From NCBI GenBank assembly GCA_965224325.1, contig CBDCYT010000008.1, positions 1 to 64,000 of the forward strand: a stretch of 64,000 bases of DNA. The letters run 5' to 3'. Position numbers and translations under genes: made by a program. Within the stretch, counting starts at the first letter, position 1. Each line of letters opens with the position of its first letter. Positions 32,984 through 42,363 of this stretch are shown piece by piece. The notes under the pieces were generated by a model. That model made no database searches, was not told where the DNA came from, and worked only from the letters and a program-made list of their open reading frames with translations. The DNA is from CBDCMJ01 sp965224325 (GTDB taxonomy: Bacteria > Chloroflexota > Dehalococcoidia > Lucifugimonadales > UBA3495).

Positions 32984-33877
32984 CGCAGCGGTCTTGGCAG
33001 AGTAGCCGAGAATCAGTTTGGCCTTCTCGGTGCTGAACGCCTCCCTTTGTCCCTCTTCGCCCGGACGGTATCCCACATGCTCAATTGGCACGGTGTCCCC
33101 GGATGCATCGCGGCAAATTCGGGCGAGTTCCTCGATGGTCCGTTCCTGACCATTGCCAACGTAGAACTTATGCCCAACCACTTTCTCAACAGGAGCCTGG
33201 ATCGCCAACGTCCAGGCCTCCACAACATCGTCGATGAACGTCAGGTCCCTGGTCTGCTGTCCGCCCTCGACGATGATGGGCTTGCCGTGCATGGCGTTCC
33301 ACAACCACTTGAAAATGAAGACCTCCCGGCGCATGTTCGGGCCGATCACGACGCCGGTGGCCATGACTATCGACGGCACTCCGTAGGCGCGCCGCCACGC
33401 CCACATCGCCAGTTCGGCTGCCGCCTTGGAAAAGCCGTAGGGGTTGTGGGGAGTGAGAGGATGGTCTTCGTCCATCGGAAGGTAGAGAGGCTGGCCGACT
33501 TCGTTACCCGACCCGGCAAATATCAACTTCGAGACGCCCTCCGATCGCCGCACAGCCTCCAGGAGTTCAACGGTGCCTCCGATGTTTTGCATCACCGTAT
33601 AACGAGGCGATTCAAAAGCCAACGGCGTATCCGGCTGCGCCGCCATGTGGACCACTACCGAGTGCCCCGCCACGTCCGAGGGCTGGATGTCCTGAACGCT
33701 CTTCCACAGGTAGTGAAAGCCGGGATGGGTCAACTCCCGGCGCAACAGGGAGGCGTGACTGGGTGCGGCCACGTCGAGTCCGGTCACTCTATATCCAAGA
33801 GCCAACAATGCCCCGGCAAGGCGGGAGCCGCCGAAGCCCGCTGCTCCGGTGATGAGGACCTCCCGCTCAGCGGCCAA
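32894..33877 (-). CDS. NAD-dependent nucleotide-sugar epimerase/dehydratase (extended SDR)
   Basis: The 327-residue protein starts with a Rossmann loop (LITGAAGFGGSRLAGALL, GxxGxxG). It continues with VVHMAAQPDTP, a Ser/Tyr/Lys catalytic set (FAGSGNEVG, NPYGFSKAAAEL) and IDDVVEAWTLAI, all typical of GalE/RmlB-like extended SDRs. It probably converts a UDP- or GDP-sugar made with the adjacent UDP-sugar dehydrogenase. It overlaps that gene's 3' end by 11 nt on the same strand, giving a two-gene operon convergent with the glycosyltransferase operon. Substrate cannot be told from the sequence. Confidence 0.86.
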   Translation of the reverse strand: MAAEREVLITGAAGFGGSRLAGALLALGYRVTGLDVAAPSHASLLRRELTHPGFHYLWKSVQDIQPSDVAGHSVVVHMAAQPDTPLAFESPRYTVMQNIGGTVELLEAVRRSEGVSKLIFAGSGNEVGQPLYLPMDEDHPLTPHNPYGFSKAAAELAMWAWRRAYGVPSIVMATGVVIGPNMRREVFIFKWLWNAMHGKPIIVEGGQQTRDLTFIDDVVEAWTLAIQAPVEKVVGHKFYVGNGQERTIEELARICRDASGDTVPIEHVGYRPGEEGQREAFSTEKAKLILGYSAKTAALEAISLTADWVRSLVESPPNEMEPLSGPP

Positions 33878-35240
33878 CTTGAATCCCGGTGTTTACCCCG
33901 TGGAGTTGGTCCATCCTGGCGTTGTCAACCGGTTTCGCCGCCTGAACTCGTCCTCTCCCCACCCCCATGTATTCAAAGCCCAGTTTGCCCATTTCGATGG
34001 GGTCCAGCACGTTTCTGCCGTCAAATATGAAACGCGGGGGTTCCATGCGTTCGGCTGCGTCCCGCCAATCGGTGTTGACTATATCGCTCCACTCGGTCAC
34101 GAGGACCAACGCCTGGGCACGGTCCGAGGCTTCCAGCACGCTGTCGACAAGTTGGACCGAGGAGGGCAGTTTCGAACGCGCCGACTCCATGGCCCTGGGG
34201 TCGAACGCTCCCACCGAGGCGCCCTCCGCTGCCAGGGAACGTATCAGGTCGATGGCGGGGGCGTCCCGGATGTCGTCTGTACCGGGTTTGAACGCCAGTC
34301 CCAGGACGCCAACCCTCAACCCGGCCAGGTTGCCCTGGAACCGTTGGCGCAACGCGCGCAGCGGCAGACGCCGCTGCCGGTTGTTGGTGTTGATCACTGA
34401 CCGCAGCAGATTGACGTTGGCGCCGCTCCCCCGGGCTATTTGGTCGAGGGCTCGGACATCCTTCGGAAAGCAGGAACCCCCGTAGCCAACTCCGGCGTGG
34501 ATTCTGCTGCCAGTCCTGGAATCCATTGCGAGACCCTCACTAACGTCGTCGATCGAGGCTCCCAGGGAATCACAGAGTGCGGCGATCTCGTTGACGAATG
34601 AGATTCTGGTCGCCAGGAAAGCGTTGCTCGCGTACTTGATCATCTCGGCGCTGGTGATGTCGGTGGCCATGATTGGCGCGTCAATCCCGGCATACATCCG
34701 AGTCATCACTTCAACGGATTTAACGTCGTTTGAGGCTGCGCCGATTACAATCCGGTCCGGAGACTCCCAGTCGCGTACCGCCTGGCCTTCACGGAGAAAT
34801 TCGGGATTGGCCACATACCTGATACGGGTCCCGGCTAGTTCCTGTTCCAGGATCCGAAGGCCGGAGCCCGGCGGCACCGTGCTCTTCATTGCTATGACCA
34901 GGTCTTCGGGATACATGGACTTGATCCATGACACGGCAGCCCTGACCTGCTGCAGATCGGCAGCCGCGCCCTGCGTCGGCGGCGTCCCCACGGCAACCAG
35001 GGCAATATCGCCCAGGTCTTCCTTGACTTCGTCGCGGTGCAAGAACCGGAGATTGCGCATTTGAAGCGCCGACCTGACCCACCGCCCCAGCCCCGGTTCG
35101 TACGACCAGGATTGTCCCCCCTTAAGGGCGCCAACAAGTTCCAGATTGATGTCCACGGCCAACACATCGTGGCCGGCCAACGCAAGCCCCGCGGCGGCAA
35201 CGGTGCCGACGTGTCCCAGTCCAACTACTGTTATCTTCAA
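33867..35240 (-). CDS. ugd: UDP-glucose/GDP-mannose dehydrogenase family (likely UDP-glucose 6-dehydrogenase)
   Basis: TTG 35240 (MKITVVGLGHVGTV) is preferred because GGAAGGAAG lies 5-9 nt upstream; the longer frame adds 11 unrelated residues. The Rossmann loop is GLGHVG. The central part has AMKSTVPPGSG and NPEFLREG. The active-site Cys lies in GYGGSCFPKDV (about residue 265), and the C-terminal domain contains LGLAFKPGTDDIRDAPA. It oxidises UDP-glucose to UDP-glucuronate using two NAD+. With the epimerase it would supply a modified nucleotide sugar for the adjacent glycosyltransferase. Confidence 0.9.
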   Translation of the reverse strand: MKITVVGLGHVGTVAAAGLALAGHDVLAVDINLELVGALKGGQSWSYEPGLGRWVRSALQMRNLRFLHRDEVKEDLGDIALVAVGTPPTQGAAADLQQVRAAVSWIKSMYPEDLVIAMKSTVPPGSGLRILEQELAGTRIRYVANPEFLREGQAVRDWESPDRIVIGAASNDVKSVEVMTRMYAGIDAPIMATDITSAEMIKYASNAFLATRISFVNEIAALCDSLGASIDDVSEGLAMDSRTGSRIHAGVGYGGSCFPKDVRALDQIARGSGANVNLLRSVINTNNRQRRLPLRALRQRFQGNLAGLRVGVLGLAFKPGTDDIRDAPAIDLIRSLAAEGASVGAFDPRAMESARSKLPSSVQLVDSVLEASDRAQALVLVTEWSDIVNTDWRDAAERMEPPRFIFDGRNVLDPIEMGKLGFEYMGVGRGRVQAAKPVDNARMDQLHGVNTGIQVGR

Positions 35241-35283
35241 TCTTGCTTCCTTCCCTGGTTCAAAAGGTCCCACAACCTGTTAG

Positions 35284-36596
35284 TCACGTTTTGTCCTCGT
35301 CTTCGTCTTCCGCCCCGGGACCCGAGAAGATCCCGAGCCGGACCAGTTCGCTGTCGTCGCCGGTCTGGCCGAACAGCCGGCAGGCGTTAAAGACGTCAAC
35401 GGACCGTTGTTGGTCGGGAGTCAGACTCCCAGGGCGGCCTTCGGTGCCGTCTGGGAATATCAGCAATCCATCCGCCATCTGAATCAGGGGTGCCAGGGGT
35501 TCGCCGTGGGCGCTCTGGGGCCTGTGTTCATCCTCGTTTCTGATACCCATGTCAGGAGTCGCAGCGGGGAAGCAGGCTTCCTGAATAACGTCGGCAATGT
35601 GCCTCAAGCTATCGACCACGCCGTCAAGCACTTCCGGGTACTCCACATCTCTTTTCAGTTCCACCGGGGCCCAATAGTCGGTGGGCATTCCCAATTCGGC
35701 GCGCAGTCCCCCGAGTTTGTCTTGCAATGTGGTAAGGGAGTTGCAACCGACCCACAAAGGAGTGCTCCCGGTTATTTCGAACTGGTTATGGTTAATTCCG
35801 AACCACACAACAGTGTGGTAGAGCTTTATATACCTTCCGTAACCGTACGATCGAGGAGTCGCTCGCAAGCCCTTCCGGTTTACCCATCCTTGCTGAATCC
35901 CTATTTCAGTGGCAGCATCGATGAGTCGCTTGTATAGACGGAGCTGAGCCTCTGAATCCGTACCGAATTCCTCGCCATGGTGGATGGGCTTGAACGCTCC
36001 CGCGTCGGCATACTTGGCAAGGCTCCGCAGTTGCCGAATTTCAGTCTCGACGCCGTGGTTGCCGTCGTCGCCGCTCCTGGCGGCCATGCTATCCAGAAGG
36101 CCTCCCCAACTCACTATCATCAAGTGCGATTGCCCGGCCCCCACCCGGACACACTTGCGCTCCGAGTCGATCTCGGTCAAAGCGCCGAACTCCCCATAAA
36201 GACGCTCCTTCAGCTGGGGCCACAACGACTGAATTCGATCCTCTGGAGCTAGGAACACCACGACGGCGGGGCCATCGCTGGGTAGCCGTTTGAGGTACGC
36301 ATTGGGCTGTTGGGAGTGAGCCCAGCCCAGAACTTCACTTCGACGAGCACCCGTTCCTTGCCGTTTTCGTCGAAACCAACCAGGTCAGGGATTGTTCCAT
36401 CCGCCTGAATCACCTGGGACTTCACGATGGTAACCGGGGCCACTCCCCTGGCGCCCGATTGGACTACGTCATTCAACGCCTCCACGGTGGAGTCCGAGTG
36501 ATCGAAAATGTGACGGAGAGCTTCCGTAGCGATGTTCTCGGTATTGCCGGGGAAGCTGGAAACCAAGTAGGCCAGCAAAGTATCGTTGTCGGGCAT
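35284..36596 (-). pseudogene. PD-(D/E)XK nuclease-like gene broken by a frameshift
   Basis: Two frames form one gene. The upstream part (36249-36596) ends its conserved region in IPDLVGFDENGKERVLVEVK, the D...E.K core of a PD-(D/E)XK nuclease, then FWAGLTPNSP. In the other frame the same DNA (36299-36313) reads NAYLKRLPSDGPAVVVFLAPE and runs into the downstream part (35284-36261). One missing C in a C-run explains the shift. The downstream part is a large C-terminal region containing YIKLYHTVVWFGINHN. The family appears in defence loci by recollection. A sequencing error is possible. Confidence 0.65.
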
Positions 36597-36608
36597 GGAT
36601 AACCTTCC

Positions 36609-36986
36609 TCAAGCCTGATCGCCCGGTTTCACCGGGTAGTCCTCCGACTTGCCCGTATCACCGGGCTGGATAACAAAGTCACGGCGGTCTCGGTAGAGGC
36701 GAGCACGGTTAATGACGTAGTCGCCTTCATCGTTGTAGGGGTCGATGTTGTTGTAGTGGGTCATCAGCCAGTACTTGTGATCCCCAATGAACAGGTAGGT
36801 GTTGTTCATGCTAAAGAAACGGCAGGCGACGCCTTCACCAGCGCGAAAGCGGGCGCAGATGGCGTCCAGCAGTTCTCGCTGGTTGTCCTTCTCGGTGAGA
36901 ACGTATTCGTGGGGCCAGGTATCGCGGCAGGTGACCGCCTCCCGCCAACGAGCTCGGGCGATTAGCTCCGACAATTTGGCACCCAC
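36609..36986 (-). CDS. Conserved hypothetical protein (125 aa) paired with nuclease-like gene
   Basis: The product (MGAKLSELIARARWREAVTC) has EYVLTEKDNQRELLDAIC, GVACRFFSMNNTYLFIGDHKYW and NRARLYRDRRDF. This pattern of conserved aromatic and charged residues looks like a real globular domain. No catalytic motif is recognised. It ends 12 bp before the frameshifted nuclease gene, so the two are likely co-transcribed and may be functionally linked, possibly as an immunity or accessory protein. Confidence 0.65.
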   Translation of the reverse strand: MGAKLSELIARARWREAVTCRDTWPHEYVLTEKDNQRELLDAICARFRAGEGVACRFFSMNNTYLFIGDHKYWLMTHYNNIDPYNDEGDYVINRARLYRDRRDFVIQPGDTGKSEDYPVKPGDQA

Positions 36987-37173
36987 TATGCACCCCCCTA
37001 TTGTTCGTCTGTCACGGAAAGGAGTTATAAGCTTCGGAGTTCGGATGTGGCAGTGGCGGGGAGAAAATATAACACTGCGGTGTGTTGACGTCCAGGTGGT
37101 CCACTTTGAGGCGAGTGCAAAACTCGAGGAGGCGGCGTTTTAGGCGTCAAAAGTGGCTTTGGCGCCAGTGCGG

Positions 37174-37662
37174 CTATCGCGGGAGACTCTCCCGGTGAGG
37201 CGCTTCCCGCCTGGACCCCTTACGGCTGGGCCGGGATGCCCCAATCGACCGCCACAGTTCGTGCAGGAACCGGACAAACAGGAAGAAGAACATCACTAGG
37301 CCGCCCCAGGCCAAGGTTTGCGCCCACCAGACACCTTCCGGTAGTTCGCTGACAATCGCCAGCGAGCTTACGGTGAATAGCAACCAGGCGAAGAAGGCCA
37401 TCATGGGAGCCAGGGACAGGACAGCCAGCACCGTCGCGGTCCGCAGCTTCTCCACCATGCTGGCGGCCGCCAGGCATGGCGACAACACAAACAGGAAGGC
37501 CGCAACCCCCAGGCTCACCGGCTCAGGAAAGGTCGGGGCCGATATGTTGCCCGGAAACTCGTAGGTGCCGCCGGACGGCCCCCAGGTTTGGGCTATCATG
37601 GAGGCTGCCAGTAGCGCGAGGACCGAGTTGCCAACGAGCCAGTCGCGCCGTAGTTCGCTCAT
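37174..37662 (-). CDS. Hypothetical four-helix membrane protein
   Basis: ATG 37662 (MSELRRDWLVGN) is preferred to an upstream start that overlaps the CAP lipoprotein gene. Four hydrophobic segments are visible: VLALLAASMIAQTWG, LGVAAFLFVLSPCLAAASM, ATVLAVLSLAPMMAFFAWLLF and TLAWGGLVMFFFLFVRFL. They are followed by a very basic tail (SRPSRKGSRREAPHRE), probably cytoplasmic. It begins 35 bp after the CAP lipoprotein stop and may be co-transcribed. No family recognised. Confidence 0.6.
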   Translation of the reverse strand: MSELRRDWLVGNSVLALLAASMIAQTWGPSGGTYEFPGNISAPTFPEPVSLGVAAFLFVLSPCLAAASMVEKLRTATVLAVLSLAPMMAFFAWLLFTVSSLAIVSELPEGVWWAQTLAWGGLVMFFFLFVRFLHELWRSIGASRPSRKGSRREAPHRESLPR

Positions 37663-37696
37663 CTTTCCCCCAACTTCGTGGCCTGCGCCGCCGTCT

Positions 37697-38944
37697 CTAG
37701 GGCAGGTCAACCTCGTAAAACAGCGAGTAGTCAGCCACCTGTAGGCTGGAGCCGTCCGGCTGAAGGTCCCACAGGGTCAGGGTGTAGACTCCCGGCCCAT
37801 GGGCCGCCAGGACTGGCGACAGGTCGACCGTGACGGCGAACGCATCACCACTGGCCTCCCAGGTGGAAGACGTCAGCCACCGCATCTTGAACGTATCGCC
37901 GTCCAGTTCCCGGCGGCTTAAACAGGCGTCGCGGGCCTCTCGGTACAACCGTTGGGCCTCAACAGCCGAACGCGCCGCCGAAAGGTGCGCGTCCACGTCA
38001 TAGGGGCTGAGACAACTTTGAGGGTCAACAGACTCAAAGTCCCGCTGGCTGTACACCCGGCCCGGCGGAGCAGGAGGACGCAGCGCCGCCACAGGACGTC
38101 CAAGCGTCATGGAGGAACTCCGGGCCAACTGGCCCCGGGTGAGTGCATGAGGCGGCGGATCGTAAACCAGGTCTGCCCACAGGTCAGCAGGAGTGTCGAA
38201 GTGCGGCCCTCCGTGGACCGTCCCGGAGAACCTCAAGACCCCGCCCTCCAGAGACGGCAAGCGGTCGAAGTTAACGTAGTCGCCCTCAAACACCTGGACA
38301 CCAGCATGGTAGCGGGCATTCCACGCCAGGCCGATGTTCACCCGCCGGTACTCCGGGTCCAGCAAGGTAGCCCGATGGCCCGGGCTGTCCAGCCAGACGG
38401 CCAACATCCGGTCGATTCTCACCCGGATGTTAGGCTGCTGCCTCCGGTCGCCGTCACAATAGGCTTGGCCCAGGACATTTTCCCTATGAGGGTGGTAGCC
38501 ACCAGCCAAGCTGTATCTCATGTAGGTAGTCAGCCCCTCGGTGTTCCAGTGGGAAGTCCAGCAGCCAGATAACTGCGCCTCGGCGTGTTGCTGGGCCGCC
38601 AGATTCCGGCCCAGCAGGACCGGCAAAACCCCGGCGTCAGACCGGGCGGCGTTGATCAGAGAGAGCATATAAAGCCGGGAGCCAGCTAGGCTCAGGTCCC
38701 GCGCTGCCGGGGGCGGCGTAGGTGTGGGGACAGGAGACGGCGGGATTGCAGTAGGACTTGGGTCAAACGAGGGCAAGGGCGTAGAAGCAGGCGGACCCGT
38801 GAGGGTAGGCAGGAGGGCGGGAACGGTCGCGGTGGCGGCCGGGGCCGACGTGGGCCGGGACTCAGGACTATTGGGGCCGGCTGCTACACCGCAGGATACT
38901 AGGAACGCCAGGATGATGCCGAAGGGCAGCCACCGGAAAGCCAT
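37697..38944 (-). CDS. CAP/SCP-domain lipoprotein
   Basis: The 415-residue protein has a signal peptide ending in a lipobox (AFLVSCG, Cys about residue 18), then a Pro/Thr/Ala-rich linker (about 20-82). The CAP domain (about 88-220) contains LINAARSDAGVLPV, SHWNTEG, RENVLGQAYCDG and WLDSPGHRATLLDPEYRRVNIGL, the usual His/Glu pocket. A C-terminal region of about 190 residues has beta character. It should be anchored outside the cytoplasmic membrane. CAP proteins bind lipids or act as putative peptidases; a specific function is not evident. Confidence 0.82.
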   Translation of the reverse strand: MAFRWLPFGIILAFLVSCGVAAGPNSPESRPTSAPAATATVPALLPTLTGPPASTPLPSFDPSPTAIPPSPVPTPTPPPAARDLSLAGSRLYMLSLINAARSDAGVLPVLLGRNLAAQQHAEAQLSGCWTSHWNTEGLTTYMRYSLAGGYHPHRENVLGQAYCDGDRRQQPNIRVRIDRMLAVWLDSPGHRATLLDPEYRRVNIGLAWNARYHAGVQVFEGDYVNFDRLPSLEGGVLRFSGTVHGGPHFDTPADLWADLVYDPPPHALTRGQLARSSSMTLGRPVAALRPPAPPGRVYSQRDFESVDPQSCLSPYDVDAHLSAARSAVEAQRLYREARDACLSRRELDGDTFKMRWLTSSTWEASGDAFAVTVDLSPVLAAHGPGVYTLTLWDLQPDGSSLQVADYSLFYEVDLP

Positions 38945-39376
38945 CTGGATGGCTCCGTGGGGTTGGCTCGCCGCAACGGTCGCTGTCTCGACCTATCTAG
39001 GGAAATGCGTTTCCCCGCGACAACCCTCCCCACAGAGTGCCAATTGCCACTATAATGGAATTGGCCTTTCGGGGCCTGTAGGGGTCACCGTCGAGGCGGC
39101 GATTCCTGCACGAGGCCCGGTGGGGACTCCAATTCCTCACCGGGCTTTTGGTTTACCCGACAATGTTCAGGCTTCCGCCGAAGTATAGTGGCCGAGGTTA
39201 TAGGCGTCAACACCGGTGTGGCTGTGCCCCAAAATCCCCTCGAAGGGGGTGATTTTGGGTCAGCAGAACCGATTTTGGGTCAACCAAGGTTTCTAGGGCC
39301 AAACTGAGACCGGGCCAGCTACCCCACTCTGGGGGAAACGAGGTATGATCGCCTGAGACAGAGGGTGGAGGCGGTT
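38945..39376. other. Intergenic with GATTTTGGGT direct and inverted repeats
   Basis: GATTTTGGGTCA occurs at about 39251 and 39271. A stem with CCAAAATC on one side and GATTTTGG on the other spans about 39219-39259. No T-tract follows, so it resembles an operator or element end more than a terminator. No other gene is visible. Confidence 0.45.
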
Positions 39377-39583
39377 ATGGAATTGAAGCTGCTTGGATTG
39401 TGGTTACTCACGGGCGCTATCTTCGTGTTGATGCTCATGCAGGTCTATTGTTACCTTAGCCTTCGAGGTTCGATAGAACGAGCAGCCAAGCCACCAGAAA
39501 AATCAGAATCAACAACGGTGGGGGCACAGGTCGCTTCAACAAACCCTTCAGTAACCAGTTCACCGCGACAGTCACAACGATAG
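39377..39583 (+). CDS. Small single-pass membrane protein (68 aa)
   Basis: ATG 39377 has GGAGG 5 nt upstream. The N-terminus LLGLWLLTGAIFVLMLMQVY is one clear transmembrane helix, followed by a polar Ser/Pro/Lys tail. It is antisense to another small membrane frame (39456-39617, minus). The good ribosome binding site favours this one, but only one of the two may be a gene. Confidence 0.45.
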   Translation: MELKLLGLWLLTGAIFVLMLMQVYCYLSLRGSIERAAKPPEKSESTTVGAQVASTNPSVTSSPRQSQR

Positions 39584-39617
39584 CCACCGCCGCCGAACCG
39601 ATAACATCGCCCATCAT
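39456..39617 (-). CDS. Alternative antisense small membrane ORF (53 aa)
   Basis: From ATG 39617 the frame reads MMGDVIGSAAVAIVVTVAVN, then a basic turn LLKGLLKRP, then LLILIFLVAWLLVL: two helices with a positive loop, a plausible membrane protein. The ribosome site is weak. It overlaps 39377-39583 tail to tail over 128 bp. Confidence 0.35.
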   Translation of the reverse strand: MMGDVIGSAAVAIVVTVAVNWLLKGLLKRPVPPPLLILIFLVAWLLVLSNLEG

Positions 39618-39879
39618 CCCTGAACCCCTGTAGAAAAGCAGCAACCGCGCCGCCTGGGGGAGATAGACGGCGCGGCTTGGTTGCCGGGTGGCCCCCCCAA
39701 GGCCCACCTGATCGAACCCGCCTGCGGGACCTTCTGCCAGCTCGAGGCCTCATGCTGGGGCCGGAACCACCCGGCCCACTCACAGGAATCCTTCCCCACC
39801 AGGAGCCTAGATAGCCAGGTTGCCCATATGTAGGGGCCGCCGCTCCGTAGCTCGGCCTTGATGATTCCCTCCGCTTGGG

Positions 39880-41121
39880 TTAATCGATCTTCCTGACCTG
39901 CCAGCGCATCAGGTCAGTGTCCCCGGCCTCCAGGTGAGCCAGCACGGTCGCCTGAAAGCGTAGTGCGCTCATCAGGGCGTGGAGGGTGATCCGGCGCAAC
40001 CCCCGGACACAGTGACGCTCCAGACGGCGTGATTCCTTCATGCCCTTGAATACCCGTTCGATGGCCTGGCGCTTGGCATACATGGTCTTCCATGCGTGGC
40101 TGTCCCGCCTGACCCTCCCGAACAGCCGCAGGTTTTCAGCCGGGTCCTCCCATACCTCTGAGTCGCAGTAGGAGACCGCGCCCTTGCGGCTGTTTTTCAG
40201 ATGACAGCCCCCTTCACGGCATATACGGAGGCGTTTGCCGGTCTCCGGGTCGGTCCCGGCGTATTCCATCGGCTCCCCGCCCATGCAGGTCGGAACCCCC
40301 TCCGGGGTGTAGATGCCGTGGTGCAGGTCGGCCTTGGTTGGCCGCCGGATATGGATGGTTGGCAACGTGCCCCGATTGTCCAGCCACTCATGGTTCGTGA
40401 GCGCATCGTATCCCTTGTCGGCAATCGCAACCTTCGGGTCCCACCAGTCGTACAGCGACGCCGCCCGCTCCATGACGGGCGGCAACATAGGCGAATCATT
40501 CTGATTGGCGGGTGTAACGATAATCGCCAGGGGTACGCCGTGATTGGCGTCGGCTACCGCGTGGCCCCGATAGCCGAACACCCACTCCTTGCCGTCATTC
40601 CGGGACTTGGGCGTGGCTTTGACTCTGGCGGAGTTCTTGTAGCCCCACTTGGCTTCGGGGTCACTGTGAGGCTTCCGGTTGCCATTGGAGTGAGAGCGAA
40701 TGGTGGTGGCGTCCACCGCCACCACTTCGCCCAGGTTCGGCAGGTGGACGCGCAGCCGGTCGGTCGCACTGGCAAAAGCCTGCTCCACCAGGTCGGAGTG
40801 GTCGCTGAGGCGCTGGATGAACCTGTTGAAGGTGGTGCGATGCGGCAACGTGTGCCCGAAGCCGCACAGTCCCCGGACATAGGGGTCGTCCTCTAGGAGG
40901 CGGATCAGGGCGTTGGTGTGGGGCAGGTTGAGGGAGAAACTGGCGGCGTAGGCCCGCCACATGGCTTCCAGGGGATAGCCGGGGCGCCCAGTAAGATGGT
41001 AGAGGCTGAGGCAAAAGAGCAGTGGAGTGGCGTCGATGGCGTTTAGCTGCGCCGCCAAACTCGGCCCCTGGCCCGCTGGCAGGTCGGACTCGACCTGTGT
41101 GGTAGAATAAAAAATAGCCAC
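39880..41121 (-). mobile_element. IS4/IS5-type DDE transposase, apparently full length
   Basis: The 413-residue protein has an N-terminal DUF772-like helical region (FNRFIQRLSDHSDLVEQAF). The DDE_Tnp_1 core carries VAVDATTIRSHS (first Asp), VAIADKGYDAL (second Asp) and AKRQAIERVFKGMKESRRLERH (Glu in the YREK-like signature). A Cys/His-containing insert (CREGGCHLKNSRKGAVSYC) lies before the last motif. No internal stop is present. The family assignment is between IS5, IS4 and IS1182 relatives. Terminal repeats were not identified by eye, so only the coding extent is given. Confidence 0.82.
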
Positions 41122-41222
41122 TCGGAAGTGCCATTTCCTTGTAGGCCAGAGCCCGTCGCAGCGTCAACTACGGCGGGTTCGTTTGTGTCGTCAACTATAC
41201 AGGCGTAATCCCCCGGTTGCAA

Positions 41223-41879
41223 TCACCGGGGGAGGCCGTACAGCCTCCCCAACACTACGGCAGTCTGGGCGATGGTCGCCAGTGCCTCCCGCCGCCCTCC
41301 GGGACGCTCGGCCGCATGGGCGGATTCCCCGCCGGCCGTCACCACCGCCTCGCAGCAGTAGGCGACATACCCATTCAACAGCTTCACCTTCCTGGCCTCA
41401 TGCACCATGGCGGTTATCTTAGCGTCGGGAATCCCCTGGTCCATGAGCGCCGCCTGCACCGCCCCTCGGCATCCCATCGCCACGGAAGCCTCGTATTGAC
41501 CATCGGCAAAATGCGCCACGACGATCTCCATGCGGCGGCGGACATCCTGCGGGAGACGGATGTGCTGGAATACCTGTAGGAACTCCTGGGGGACCCGAAC
41601 GGACGGCTCTTTGATCACCGGGGTCTCCAGCAGCCTCCCGCCAGTCAGACCGTCTCGGGGCCGGATCGCCTCGTAGTGTGTTTGCGCTCTTCGGTCATAG
41701 TATTCGTCACCAATCTTGACTCCCAGCAGGGCGAAACAGCCGTCGCAGCGCACGTCAAATAGGCCGAACGCATAGAGCTGGGCATCTAGATAAATGGCTT
41801 TCCCGCAGGCCGGGCATCCAAGATCAGGCACGTAGGTCGTTTCCTCGACGATGGGTTCCTGGTCGGTCGCGGGTATCAT
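41223..41879 (-). CDS. Zinc-ribbon protein with DUF4145-like helical C-terminus
   Basis: AGGAGG precedes ATG 41879. The 218-residue product has a zinc ribbon (LGCPACGKAIYLD, then FDVRCDGCFALLG) at residues 20-52. After a linker comes a helical region (RRRMEIVVAHFADGQYEASV, GCRGAVQAALMDQGI and ATIAQTAVVLGRLYG), similar in pattern to DUF4145, a domain found in restriction-associated proteins. An accessory role in defence is possible but not shown. It lies 100 bp upstream of the IS4/IS5-type transposase on the same strand. Confidence 0.6.
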   Translation of the reverse strand: MIPATDQEPIVEETTYVPDLGCPACGKAIYLDAQLYAFGLFDVRCDGCFALLGVKIGDEYYDRRAQTHYEAIRPRDGLTGGRLLETPVIKEPSVRVPQEFLQVFQHIRLPQDVRRRMEIVVAHFADGQYEASVAMGCRGAVQAALMDQGIPDAKITAMVHEARKVKLLNGYVAYCCEAVVTAGGESAHAAERPGGRREALATIAQTAVVLGRLYGLPR

Positions 41880-42230
41880 ACTGGTAGCCTCCTGTTGGCT
41901 TCAACCCCCGGGGCGTTTTTACGAGACTGTATGGATGCCATGGCTTTGCGGCTGTTTGGGACGGGGGAGGAAAGGAGGTGCCCCAGTGGGGCCTACGGCT
42001 GTACCCAAGAACGCTCGCTCCAATATAGTGCGGTGACCGGGCCGCACATAGGGGTCTGGCCCAGGGCTACGCGAAAGCCCTTGCCAGGTGCGGTCCGACT
42101 ACTTATCCCTAACCCGGCATCCCATACCAGGATTTTCATGGTCTCCCCAGTCCCAAGCAGCCGTAAACCTGCGTCTCTAGGCATCATATCCGAGTTTTGC
42201 ACTCGCCTCCACTTTCTCGCCGCCCCTGAC
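41880..42230. other. Intergenic, no gene recognised
   Basis: Frames here have no ribosome sites or motifs. The region serves as the upstream of the zinc-ribbon gene (minus strand) on its left side. Confidence 0.4.
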
Positions 42231-42320
42231 ACCCAAAAGTAGCTCCTGCGCCAAAAGTCCGTCTTGGCCCAAAAGTACCCCGCCTGACCCAAAAGTCGGG
42301 CGAAACTTGGACTTTTGGCG
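42231..42320. repeat. Cluster of CCAAAAGT direct repeats plus one inverted copy
   Basis: CCAAAAGT starts at 42233, 42251, 42269 and 42289 (18, 18 and 20 bp apart), and the inverted form ACTTTTGG is at 42311-42318. The near-helical spacing puts the copies on one face or slowly rotating faces of the DNA, as in iterons or multi-site operators. The cluster ends about 45 bp upstream of the small gene at 42364. Confidence 0.6.
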
Positions 42321-42363
42321 CAAAGCCCCTTAGTGCTGATTCCGATTCCCACAGGAGGGCATG

